Shown here: positions 1 to 8,011 of the stretch, one piece after another | How the letters are laid out: every line of letters starts with the position of its first letter | Numbering within the stretch: position 1 is the stretch's first letter | Source of the DNA: UBA1258 sp963643225 | Lineage (GTDB): Bacteria > Bacillota > Clostridia > Lachnospirales > Lachnospiraceae | Assembly: GCA_963643225.1 (NCBI GenBank) | Contig: CAVIIX010000012.1 | Coordinates: forward strand, 5,048 to 69,047 | DNA: 64,000 bases | Direction of reading: 5' to 3' | The notes under the pieces: generated by a model | What the model saw: only the letters and a program-made list of their open reading frames with translations | The model's database searches: none | What the model was told of the DNA's origin: nothing | Position numbers and translations under genes: made by a program

Positions 1-482
1 ATGAAATTACTCCGTTTCTATTTACAAAATATCCGGATGTTAAGGCCTTTGCAGAGGCTGATATTGAAAAGCTTGAAAAAGACATCCGTCCCGTAGGCTT
101 TTTTCATAACAAGGCTAAAAATATAATCGGGTGCTGTAGAAAATTGATAGATGACTATAGTGGTCAACTTCCTAAAACAATGGAAGAACTTACTTCACTT
201 CCGGGAGTAGGTCGCAAAACTGCCAATGTTATAAGAGGAAACATTTTTTCAGAGCCAAGTGTTGTTGTGGACACTCATGTATTGAGAATTTCAAGTAAAC
301 TTGGACTTGTAAAAACAACCGATCCGGTCAAGGCCGAATTTGCCCTTATGAAGGTGGTGGATAAGGACTACTGGATATATATAAATCACTGGTTTATTGC
401 ACTTGGTCGCACTATTTGTAAGGCACAAAGCCCTAAATGTGGTGAATGCTTTCTTAAAGATTTATGCCCCTGCTGTAAATGA
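1..482 (+). CDS. nth: Endonuclease III (DNA glycosylase/AP lyase), 5' end missing
   Basis: Base-excision repair enzyme that removes oxidised pyrimidines and cleaves the resulting abasic site. The reading frame is open from base 3, so the true start lies left of the window and about 50-60 residues are missing. Visible are the helix-hairpin-helix LPGVGRKTANV with the catalytic Lys, the catalytic Asp in VDTHV, and the C-terminal 4Fe-4S ligands spaced C-x6-C-x2-C-x5-C. The TGA stop lies within the outer edge of a dispersed intergenic repeat (475-549). Assignment is firm; only the N-terminus is unseen. Confidence 0.95.
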   Translation, partial: EITPFLFTKYPDVKAFAEADIEKLEKDIRPVGFFHNKAKNIIGCCRKLIDDYSGQLPKTMEELTSLPGVGRKTANVIRGNIFSEPSVVVDTHVLRISSKLGLVKTTDPVKAEFALMKVVDKDYWIYINHWFIALGRTICKAQSPKCGECFLKDLCPCCK

Positions 483-549
483 TATTCGCAATCCGCTTCG
501 ATGTGGCTTGGCTAAAAGCGGCACTGCGTGTTCTTGAGCTTTTATAAAA
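475..549 (-). repeat. Dispersed intergenic repeat, family 1, copy A
   Basis: Read on the minus strand it runs from TTTATAAAAGCTCAAGAA through GCCGCTTTTAG to GAAGCGGATTGCGAATATC and ends at ATTTAC. It matches the two ends of copy B (1302-1445) but lacks the internal terminator hairpin. It overlaps the nth stop codon and lies just upstream of the exonuclease gene, in inverted orientation to copy B on the far side of that gene. Confidence 0.8.
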
Positions 550-561
550 GGAGAAAGAAAA

Positions 562-1260
562 ATGAATTCATACGTTTCTTTAGACCTTGAAGCAACGGGG
601 CTTAATCCTAAATATGAAAAGGTGATAGAAATAGGAGCAGTAAAGGTAATTGGAGGCATTAAAACCGACAGCTTTTCTACTTTTGTAAATCCCGGGCGCA
701 AGCTTGAAAAAAGGATAACGGATATTACAGGAATAACTGATGAAGATTTAAAGGACGCTCCTTTAATTAAGGATGTAATAAAGGATTTAACTTTTTTTTG
801 TGAAGACTTACCATTAGTGGGTCACAGAATTTTATTTGATTATTCCTTTGTAAAGCAGGCATGCATAAATAACGGACTTATATTTGAAAAAGAAGGAATT
901 GACACGCTTAAAATTTCAAGAGCCTGCTTTTATGAGCTTCCCAGTAAACGCTTAGGGGATATGTGTGCTCATTATGATATTAAATTAAAGGCTCACAGAG
1001 CCTTAAACGATGCAGAGGCTACGGCGGAATTATATGAGTGCCTTAAAAATGATTTTCTTTTTAAGAAGCCTGAAATCTTTAAGCCTGAAAGGCTTATATA
1101 TAAGGTGAAGCGTGAAAGTCCAATAAGGAGCGCGCAGCTTGAAAAACTGAAGGATTATATAGGCCGTCACAATATCGACTGCCCCTATGATTTAGAAACC
1201 CTTTCCCGTAACGAGGCGTCAAGATATTATGATAAGCTGTGTGCTGAGTTCGGAAAATAA
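562..1260 (+). CDS. DEDDh-family 3'-5' exonuclease (DnaQ/PolC-epsilon-like)
   Basis: Predicted stand-alone proofreading-type 3'-5' exonuclease of 232 residues. The exonuclease fold fills residues 1-165: the first motif SLDLEATG carries the metal-binding D8 and E10, the second lies in GHRILFDYSF, and the third is HRALNDAEAT with the His and Asp typical of DEDDh enzymes. The last ~70 residues form a charged helical tail of unknown role. An AAAGGAG ribosome site lies 8-10 nt before the ATG. The gene stands alone and is flanked by inverted copies of the family 1 repeat. The nucleic-acid substrate cannot be told from sequence. Confidence 0.85.
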   Translation: MNSYVSLDLEATGLNPKYEKVIEIGAVKVIGGIKTDSFSTFVNPGRKLEKRITDITGITDEDLKDAPLIKDVIKDLTFFCEDLPLVGHRILFDYSFVKQACINNGLIFEKEGIDTLKISRACFYELPSKRLGDMCAHYDIKLKAHRALNDAEATAELYECLKNDFLFKKPEIFKPERLIYKVKRESPIRSAQLEKLKDYIGRHNIDCPYDLETLSRNEASRYYDKLCAEFGK

Positions 1261-1301
1261 AAAGTGCGTGAAAATATCTGAATATATCTGAATATATTGG
1301 C

Positions 1302-1445
1302 ATTTTATAAAAGCTCAAGAAAACCCACTGCCTTTAGGCAGTGGGTGCTCCACGCGAGGTGTTTTGTTACAAGCTAAGTACCTAGTAAGGCACGTAGTTA
1401 TGTTTTAGTAGAGCCGTAGCGAAGCGAATTGCGAATATCATTGAC
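1302..1445 (+). repeat. Dispersed intergenic repeat, family 1, copy B (longest form)
   Basis: The fullest copy: a 5' block TTTATAAAAGCTCAAGAA, a perfect hairpin CCCACTGCCTTTAGGCAGTGGG (1324-1345), a variable middle, then GGCACGTAGT and a 3' block with AGCCGTAGCGAAGCGAATTG ending at ATTGAC. The last bases, TTGACT, sit 17 bp from TATGTT (1464-1469), so the repeat may donate a -35 box to the downstream GH31 gene. The rest of 1261-1512 shows no other gene. Confidence 0.85.
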
Positions 1446-1512
1446 TTTTGATTTTTTGTATTTTATGTTAGTAGATGGGAAACAGCAATAGATAAGGTAA
1501 TGGAGGATGATT

Positions 1513-3540
1513 ATGCAGTTTTCAAATGATAACGGAGCTTTGGTTGCAAAGCTTAACGGTGAAACACTCCGTATTGAACCCTGGGGAAATAACGCATTAC
1601 GTGTGCGTTCCACAATGCTTCAGGCCTTTACGGATCATGACTGGGCTCTCACTGAAGAGGCTCCAAAGAGCAATGCAGAAATAAAATTTTTTGAAAGGGA
1701 TAACTGGGTAGGAGACGGCACCATAAATCAGCAGCCCTATGCTTCTATTCGGAACGGACGAATTAAGGCAGAGGTTAACTTTGCAGGCGTTATCACTTTC
1801 TTTAGAGATGAAAAGCTCATTTTAAGAGAATATTTCAGAAACTACGGTGGTACTATTTCAAAGGAGAGCCGTTGCCTAAAGCTTGTAAACCGTGAATGGA
1901 AGGGCATTATCGGCGGCACAGGCTTTTGCCTTAATTTAAAATTTGAAGCAAATGAAGGCGAAAAAATTTACGGTATGGGTCAGTATCAGCAGCCCTACAT
2001 GGATTTAAAGGGCAGCATGCTTGAACTTGCTCAGCGCAATTCACAGATAAGCGTTCCCTTTATGACTTCTTCACTGGGATACGGCTTGCTTTGGAACAAT
2101 CCGGCAGTAGGCCGCGTTACCTTCGGTAAGAACTTTACCGAATGGATTGCACGTTCCACACGTCAGATGGACTATTGGATTACGGCAGATGAAAATCCTA
2201 AGGCTATCCTTAAAAATTATACAGAGGTTACAGGACATGCTCCCACATTCCCTGAGGACCTTATGGGCTTATGGCAGTGTAAATTAAGATACCGCACTCA
2301 GGACGAGGTTTTAGAGGTAGCAAGAGCGTATCAGAAGGAAGGCATTAAAATCGATCAGATAGTAATAGACTTCTTCCACTGGACAGTTCAGGGGGACTGG
2401 AAATTTGATACAAAATACTGGCCGGATCCAAAGGCAATGGTTGATGAGCTTCATTCAATGGGTATAAAGGTTATCGTATCAGTATGGCCTTCCGTTGACA
2501 GAAAGTCAGAAAACTTCCAGCCTATGATGGATCAGGGACTTTTAATCAGAACAGAACGTGGTGCGGCTCAGACCTACGATTATCAGGGTGACTGCGTAGA
2601 AATCGATCCCTTTAATATAGCTACCCGCGAATACGTTTGGAACGTATGTAAAAAGAATTATTACGATTTTGGTATCGACGCTTTCTGGCTTGATAATTCA
2701 GAGCCCGATTACGGCGTGTACGATTTTGAAAATTACAGATACTGCGACGGCCCGGCTCTTGAAATGAGTAATATGTACCCTCAGATGTACAGCCGCGTAT
2801 TCTACGATAAGATGAGTAAAATCGGCGATGGTACTGTTGTAAACCTTTTAAGATGTGCATGGGCAGGCTCCCAGAAATACGGTAACGTAGTATGGTCAGG
2901 CGACGTACCAAGCACATTTGAAGCCTTTTACGATCAGCTGCAGGCAGGTCTTAACATGGGTCTTGCAGGTATTCCCTGGTGGACAACAGATATCGGCGGT
3001 TTTATGACAGACGATGTAAACGACCCTGATTTCAGAGAGCTTTTAATCCGCTGGTATCAGTTTGCTGTATATTCGGCAGTGCTGCGTATGCATGGCGACA
3101 GAGGTCCCTACAACATTCCTCCTCTTGACACAAGAGACTGGGGCGGCGGATACCTTCACACAGGCCAGCCTAACGAGCTATGGAGCTATGGCGAAGACAA
3201 TTATAAGATTATGAAGAAATATTATGACATAAGAATCGGCATGCATGATTACATTAAGTCATTATATGACGAAGCTTCTATAAACGGCTCGCCCTTAATA
3301 AGAACAATGTTCTACGAATTTCCTGAGGATGCAAACTGTTGGGAACTTCAGGACCAGTACATGTTCGGTAGTGAATACCTCTGTGCTCCTATTTTTAAGC
3401 TGCATCAGTTTGAAAGAGAGGTTTATTTACCTTTAGGTGCAAAATGGCAGCTCACATCAACAGGTGAAATCTTTGAAGGCGGTAAGCGCGTTTTAGTTAA
3501 GGCTCCTATTGATTACATGCCTGTATTTAAGAAAATCTGA
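1513..3540 (+). CDS. Glycoside hydrolase family 31 (alpha-xylosidase/alpha-glucosidase type)
   Basis: Retaining alpha-glycosidase of 675 residues, no signal peptide, so cytoplasmic. An N-terminal beta-sandwich precedes a TIM barrel. The nucleophile is the Asp of FWLDNSEPD (residue 394) and the acid/base is the Asp of WSGDVPS (residue 464). An ATG also exists at 1507, but the GGAGG ribosome site (1502-1506) abuts it directly and is correctly spaced only for 1513. Specificity (alpha-xyloside versus alpha-glucoside) is undecided. It is monocistronic and ends at a bidirectional terminator. Two GH2 enzymes in the window suggest a general glycan-degrading lifestyle. Confidence 0.9.
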   Translation: MQFSNDNGALVAKLNGETLRIEPWGNNALRVRSTMLQAFTDHDWALTEEAPKSNAEIKFFERDNWVGDGTINQQPYASIRNGRIKAEVNFAGVITFFRDEKLILREYFRNYGGTISKESRCLKLVNREWKGIIGGTGFCLNLKFEANEGEKIYGMGQYQQPYMDLKGSMLELAQRNSQISVPFMTSSLGYGLLWNNPAVGRVTFGKNFTEWIARSTRQMDYWITADENPKAILKNYTEVTGHAPTFPEDLMGLWQCKLRYRTQDEVLEVARAYQKEGIKIDQIVIDFFHWTVQGDWKFDTKYWPDPKAMVDELHSMGIKVIVSVWPSVDRKSENFQPMMDQGLLIRTERGAAQTYDYQGDCVEIDPFNIATREYVWNVCKKNYYDFGIDAFWLDNSEPDYGVYDFENYRYCDGPALEMSNMYPQMYSRVFYDKMSKIGDGTVVNLLRCAWAGSQKYGNVVWSGDVPSTFEAFYDQLQAGLNMGLAGIPWWTTDIGGFMTDDVNDPDFRELLIRWYQFAVYSAVLRMHGDRGPYNIPPLDTRDWGGGYLHTGQPNELWSYGEDNYKIMKKYYDIRIGMHDYIKSLYDEASINGSPLIRTMFYEFPEDANCWELQDQYMFGSEYLCAPIFKLHQFEREVYLPLGAKWQLTSTGEIFEGGKRVLVKAPIDYMPVFKKI

Positions 3541-3582
3541 TAAATTAACGTACAGGGAATTGCAACGCGATTCCTATATGTT

Positions 3583-3619
3583 AAAAAACGGGAGAGGCTT
3601 ATTCCTCTCCCGATTTTTT
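3583..3619. terminator. Bidirectional terminator between GH31 gene and trmO
   Basis: Stem CGGGAGAGG / CCTCTCCCG with a run of A on the left and a run of T on the right, placed between convergent genes. The trmO stop codon is inside the loop. Confidence 0.85.
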
Positions 3620-4288
3620 AATTTCAGTGACGGTTAAAATATTTTCCTTTACCTTAAATTTAACATTAAAGCCTGCATAGCAAAGCCCATATTCTCTTGA
3701 CACATCACTTTGATAGTGTGGACGTGGGTCGCCTTTAAGTATATTAATCAAGGCTTTCTGTTTATTTAAATCAAATTTATTTAATTCACTTTCTTTTATG
3801 ATAACCGATAAATTTTCATTTAAGTGTGCTCCTGCAAAGCCGTTTGATGCATCTGTATGGGCATCTGCATAAGGCAAATAGGGCTTAATGTCAAAAATCG
3901 GAGTGTTATCTCTTAAATCAATTCCGGATACCTTTAAAATCGGAGCGTTTGACACCTCTATAATAACCTCTTCTAATTTAACGGAAGACAAGCCTATTGG
4001 ATTTGGCCTAAATGGAGAGCGCGTGGCAAAGACACCCCTTGTTTCGTTCCCACCTAAGCGGGGAGGTCTGACGGTTGCGTTAAAGGTATCTGTAGGAATT
4101 CCTTCAAATTTCCATAAAAGCCATAAATAATCAAATTCTTCAATTCCCTTAACTGCATCAGTCCTCCTGAATTCAGGCTCGAATTCTATATAGCCTGTAG
4201 CTTCAGGCACTAAGCCACTCTGCCTTGGAATCCCGAATTTTTCAGGAAAGTCTGTATGAATGTGCGCAATGATTTTTAGATTATCCAT
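3599..4288 (-). CDS. trmO: tRNA (N6-threonylcarbamoyladenosine-37) methyltransferase-like, TsaA/TrmO family
   Basis: Member of the TsaA/YaeB family; in Escherichia coli TrmO methylates t6A37 of a threonine tRNA using S-adenosylmethionine. The N-terminal half carries the family signature around SPFRPNPIGLS and the segment FDYLWLLWKFEG. The C-terminal ~70 residues (DPRPHYQSD region) match the accessory domain of full-length TrmO. A longer frame could start at 4321, but that ATG lies inside the upstream gene's terminator hairpin, so ATG 4288 (MDNLKIIAHI) is chosen, although no good ribosome site precedes it. Family is firm, tRNA target inferred. Confidence 0.85.
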   Translation of the reverse strand: MDNLKIIAHIHTDFPEKFGIPRQSGLVPEATGYIEFEPEFRRTDAVKGIEEFDYLWLLWKFEGIPTDTFNATVRPPRLGGNETRGVFATRSPFRPNPIGLSSVKLEEVIIEVSNAPILKVSGIDLRDNTPIFDIKPYLPYADAHTDASNGFAGAHLNENLSVIIKESELNKFDLNKQKALINILKGDPRPHYQSDVSREYGLCYAGFNVKFKVKENILTVTEIKKSGEE

Positions 4289-4304
4289 ATCTATATAGTA
4301 GCAT

Positions 4305-4334
4305 AAAAATACCCACTGCATAGTGCAGTGGGTA
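4305..4334 (-). terminator. Terminator after the FKBP/trigger-factor-like gene
   Basis: Stem ACCCACTGC / GCAGTGGGT followed on the minus strand by ATTTTTAT. The stem sequence closely resembles the hairpin inside the family 1 repeats. Confidence 0.75.
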
Positions 4335-4356
4335 AATTAATTTTTCTTTTGACGTA

Positions 4357-5568
4357 TTATTGAATTGTAACTAAATCAGCAAGATAATTGATAACGCTGT
4401 ATTTGATTGCAACCTGGTGTAAATAAGCGGAGCCGTAAGTTTCAACTATGTCTTCACCACCGTAGAGCTCTACAACTTCTGCGTACTGTTCGTCTGAAAC
4501 GGTTAAGCCGTTGTTTTTATAGAAGGCTTCGTAGGTCATGTCTAAAGCAGCAAGCTTCTTTGCGGAGTCCTTTAAATGGCTTTCGTATTCCGTATCAGTC
4601 ATGCCGGTGTAATCTGAAAAGCTTTCATACATCTTAGAACCGTAATAGTAGTAGTAATAATTGTTGTAGTATTCATAGTTCTGTTCATCACGATATTTTG
4701 CAACAGCCTTTAAGTGCTTTACATAGGATGAAGGAACAGCCTTTGCTTCCGCATTGTCTGAAATATAAGTGGAAATGTAGGTTTTAACGTTTGATTCGTA
4801 GCCTGTTTTTCTTAAATATTCAGTGAATTCTTCAGCGCTTGAAGCGTATTCACTGTAGTTTTCAAGTACGAAGGCATCGTCGTATTTGGGTGTTACTTTA
4901 ATTGAGTTAACTACACATTCAAATGTTGCATCCTTACCGTTTAAATCGGTGTTGGTGGTGGAATAATCTTCAGGGAAGGTGACTTCAACGGTAACAGAAT
5001 CACCGGGATGTGCACCGACTAACTGATCTTCAAAGTCATCAATGAAGCTGCCGGAGCCGATTTCAAGAGTCTGTCCTGTGGCTGTGCCGCCGTCAAATGC
5101 CACACCGTCTATTGTGCCTGCATAATCTAAATTGATGGAGTCGCCCAAAGCAACTGTAAGGCTTGCATCGTCTGAATAAGAAGCTGCACTTGCTAAAAGT
5201 GAATCGATGTCTGACTGAACATCTTCGTCGGTATATTCAACCTCGCTTGCAGGTATTACAAGACTTTCAAGTGCAAGGTCTTTTACCCCTGAAAGCTTAG
5301 CTCCCTCAATGTAACCCTCTTCTGTTAAGCCTTCCGAATAGTCACTTGAAGAAGTGGTGGTGTTGACACTTTGTACAATACCCATTGCAATAACGCCTAT
5401 TACAACTACGGCGATTACAATACCGATAACCCAGCCCAGAATGCCGTCAAATTTTTTCTTAGCCTTTTCAGCCTTTACTTCGGCTTTTATGGCATCACGT
5501 TTTGCTTTTGATTTGCTGACGCCTGCTGTTTCATTAACAACAGCGTCGTTTTTGATTTCTTCGCTCAT
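4357..5568 (-). CDS. Membrane-anchored FKBP-type peptidyl-prolyl isomerase, trigger-factor-like
   Basis: A 403-residue predicted extracytoplasmic foldase. Residues 1-42 are charged and cytoplasmic; one transmembrane helix (WVIGIVIAVVVIGVIAMGIV, about 47-66) anchors it. An FKBP domain follows (LGDSINLDYAGTIDGVAFDG through VVNSIKV), then a helical region like the trigger-factor C-terminal chaperone arms. Unlike true Tig it lacks the ribosome-binding N-domain. A tyrosine-rich patch (NYYYYYYG) sits in the helical region. ATG 5568 is chosen because GGGAGAGG precedes it by 8 nt; an upstream ATG at 5601 has no such site. Confidence 0.8.
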   Translation of the reverse strand: MSEEIKNDAVVNETAGVSKSKAKRDAIKAEVKAEKAKKKFDGILGWVIGIVIAVVVIGVIAMGIVQSVNTTTSSSDYSEGLTEEGYIEGAKLSGVKDLALESLVIPASEVEYTDEDVQSDIDSLLASAASYSDDASLTVALGDSINLDYAGTIDGVAFDGGTATGQTLEIGSGSFIDDFEDQLVGAHPGDSVTVEVTFPEDYSTTNTDLNGKDATFECVVNSIKVTPKYDDAFVLENYSEYASSAEEFTEYLRKTGYESNVKTYISTYISDNAEAKAVPSSYVKHLKAVAKYRDEQNYEYYNNYYYYYYGSKMYESFSDYTGMTDTEYESHLKDSAKKLAALDMTYEAFYKNNGLTVSDEQYAEVVELYGGEDIVETYGSAYLHQVAIKYSVINYLADLVTIQ

Positions 5569-5754
5569 AATAAATTCCTCTCCCGGCGCAAAATTCAGCA
5601 CCGCAATATAAAGAGTATACGATTTTTTTTAAAATCTGTAAATCCCTAAACGCCTTATAAAATGTGAAAAAAGGATGAAAAATAGTTTTACAGGTGGTAT
5701 GATAAGTTTAAGTGTAGTCTTTTAAAGCACGCTAAATAAAAGGGAGTCTTTTTT

Positions 5755-7011
5755 ATGAAAGATTTAATTAATTTTATAAATGCAAGCCCTACGGCTTTTC
5801 ATTGTATAGATAATATTAAAAAAGCACTGGACGAACAGTGCTATATGGAGCTTTCGGAGGGAGAGTCCTGGCGTCTTTCAAAGTCAAGAAAGTGCTTTGT
5901 TACAAGAAATTCCTCAAGCTTAATTGCCTTTGCAATGCCGGAGCGTGAAATAAAGGGCTTCCACATTTTCAGCGCCCATTCTGATTCTCCTGCTTTCAGA
6001 ATAAAGGAAAATCCTGAAATGATATCTGAAAACGGCTACGTACGTCTTAACGTGGAAAAATACGGCGGCATGATTATGCCTTCCTGGTATGACAGACCCT
6101 TATCAATTGCTGGAAGAGTGGTAGTAAAGGAAAACGGCGCTTTAATCGAGAAACTTATTAACATAGACAAGGATTTGTGCGTTATCCCTAACGTTGCAAT
6201 CCACTTAAAATCTGACGTTAACACAGGAGCTTCCTACAGCGCCCAGAACGATTTGCTTCCTTTGTTTGGCGATATTTCTTCCAAAGAAAATTTTGAAAAG
6301 CTTATAGCAAAAGAAGCAAAAACCGATGTAAAAAACATATACGGTAAGGACTTATTTTTATATGCACGTGAAAAGGGCAGTGTAATAGGAAGTAAAAGGG
6401 AGCTTTTACTTTCCCCACGTCTTGACGACCAGGCCTGTGTTTATGCAGGCTTACAGGGGCTTCTTGATTCAGAGCCAGGTGAATACATAAGAGTACTTGC
6501 TGTTTTTGATAACGAAGAGGTGGGAAGCGGAACAAAACAGGGAGCCGATTCGACCTTCCTTGAGGATACCCTTTTCAGAATTTCCGAATCAATTTCTTTA
6601 TCAAGAACTGACTATTTAAAGCTTTTATCGGAAAGCTTTAATATATCGGCTGATAATGCCCATGCGGTACATCCGGCACTCCCAATAAAGTCAGACCCTA
6701 CATCCCGTCCTGTTTTAAATAAGGGCGTGGTGCTTAAATTTAACGGAAACCAGCGCTATGCAACGGATGCGGTTTCTGCAGCCTTTTTTAGGGAGCTTGC
6801 AGAAAAGGCAGGGGTTACACTTCAAAATTACTACAACAATTCAGATGTTTCTGGCGGCTCAACTCTTGGAAATCTTTCAACAGCTCATGTTTCCGTTAAA
6901 ACTGTTGATATCGGCCTTCCCCAGCTTGCAATGCATTCGGCGGTTGAAACTATGGGTACCAAAGACTTTAAGGATCTTGTAAAAATAGCAAAAAAATATT
7001 TCGAGGAATAA
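5755..7011 (+). CDS. apeB: M18 family metallo-aminopeptidase
   Basis: Cytoplasmic zinc aminopeptidase (418 residues) of the DAP/ApeB family, which removes N-terminal, often acidic, residues from peptides. Family metal and catalytic positions are visible in FSAHSDSPAF (His), SPRLDDQACV (Asp), DNEEVGSGT (Glu pair), SADNAHAVHP (Asp/His) and AMHSAVETMG (His). The ribosome site AAAGGGAG lies upstream of the ATG. A TATGAT -10 box is visible at 5698-5703. The AraC gene begins 3 nt after its stop, so the two are probably cotranscribed. Confidence 0.93.
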   Translation: MKDLINFINASPTAFHCIDNIKKALDEQCYMELSEGESWRLSKSRKCFVTRNSSSLIAFAMPEREIKGFHIFSAHSDSPAFRIKENPEMISENGYVRLNVEKYGGMIMPSWYDRPLSIAGRVVVKENGALIEKLINIDKDLCVIPNVAIHLKSDVNTGASYSAQNDLLPLFGDISSKENFEKLIAKEAKTDVKNIYGKDLFLYAREKGSVIGSKRELLLSPRLDDQACVYAGLQGLLDSEPGEYIRVLAVFDNEEVGSGTKQGADSTFLEDTLFRISESISLSRTDYLKLLSESFNISADNAHAVHPALPIKSDPTSRPVLNKGVVLKFNGNQRYATDAVSAAFFRELAEKAGVTLQNYYNNSDVSGGSTLGNLSTAHVSVKTVDIGLPQLAMHSAVETMGTKDFKDLVKIAKKYFEE

Positions 7012-7014
7012 TCC

Positions 7015-7965
7015 ATGGACAAGGAACTGATTCAGGGCTACGATAATCCGGATTACCCTGTGGCAGTCAACTTCATAGAAAGAAAAAAGGATGAAGGAAC
7101 TAAAGGCGAATGGGTGGTGCGCCCTCATGAAATAGAGCTTTTGATTGTAAATAACGGAGAGCTTAAAATATCCTGTAATGACAAAACCAGAAGAGCACTT
7201 CCCGGTCAGGGGGTTTTAATTAACATGAATACCCGTCACCGCATTACGTCTTCTGCAAAAGAAAATACGACCTACTACAGCGTGGTAGCGGCTCCTGCCT
7301 TTGCTCTTGAAGCAGAGCCTGAATCAGCCATGTTTGATAAATATATTGCTCCTATTAAAGGGGATAAGGCCTTTACCTGCCTTGTGCTGGATGAAGCCAA
7401 TTTAAAGGATGAAAGCGCCATTAATAAAATAAACGATATAATCGTTGCCAATACCATTAAAAAGACAGGGTATGAACTTTTGACAAAGAGTTATATCTGC
7501 ATGCTGTGGGTATTGTTACTTGATTATTTAATGACAAAAGAAGCAAACTTTAACGGACGAAACGTACCCTCCCAGGATGAAATAAGAGTAAGATGTGCCA
7601 TTAAGTATATGTCTGAAAATTATGCGGATTTAATTACTCTTGAAGATCTGGCAAATAAAATACACGTAAGCCGTAACGAATGCTGCAGATGCTTTAAAAG
7701 AGTCATGCAGGTATCTCCTGTAGATTTTTTAATTAAAATAAGAATATTTGCGGCAGCTAAACTTTTATATAAGGCACCTTTAAATGTAGAGTCTATATCC
7801 GGACTTGCCATTCAGACAGGCTTTAACAATATCAGTTACTTTAACCGTGCCTTTAAAAAGCACATGGAGTGTACACCTACACAGTTTCAGAAAATGTTAA
7901 AAACAGACCCTGAAGAAGCAAAAGCACTTTTTGACAACCTTCAGGAGGCTGTTACGGGATTATAG
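7015..7965 (+). CDS. AraC-family transcriptional regulator
   Basis: 316 residues with an N-terminal cupin-like sensing domain (HEIELLIVNNGELKI, LPGQGVLINMNTRHRI) and a C-terminal double helix-turn-helix from about 195 (LITLEDLANKIHVSRN; then GFNNISYFNRAFKK and a PTQF ending). It starts 3 nt after the aminopeptidase and ends 46 nt before the beta-galactosidase gene, which makes it a candidate local regulator of that gene; the inducer is unknown. The C-terminal tail after the HTH is ~20 residues longer than typical. Confidence 0.9.
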   Translation: MDKELIQGYDNPDYPVAVNFIERKKDEGTKGEWVVRPHEIELLIVNNGELKISCNDKTRRALPGQGVLINMNTRHRITSSAKENTTYYSVVAAPAFALEAEPESAMFDKYIAPIKGDKAFTCLVLDEANLKDESAINKINDIIVANTIKKTGYELLTKSYICMLWVLLLDYLMTKEANFNGRNVPSQDEIRVRCAIKYMSENYADLITLEDLANKIHVSRNECCRCFKRVMQVSPVDFLIKIRIFAAAKLLYKAPLNVESISGLAIQTGFNNISYFNRAFKKHMECTPTQFQKMLKTDPEEAKALFDNLQEAVTGL

Positions 7966-8011
7966 GGGAATTTAGGGAAAAGAATTTTAATTAAGAAAGC
8001 GAAAGAAAAGG

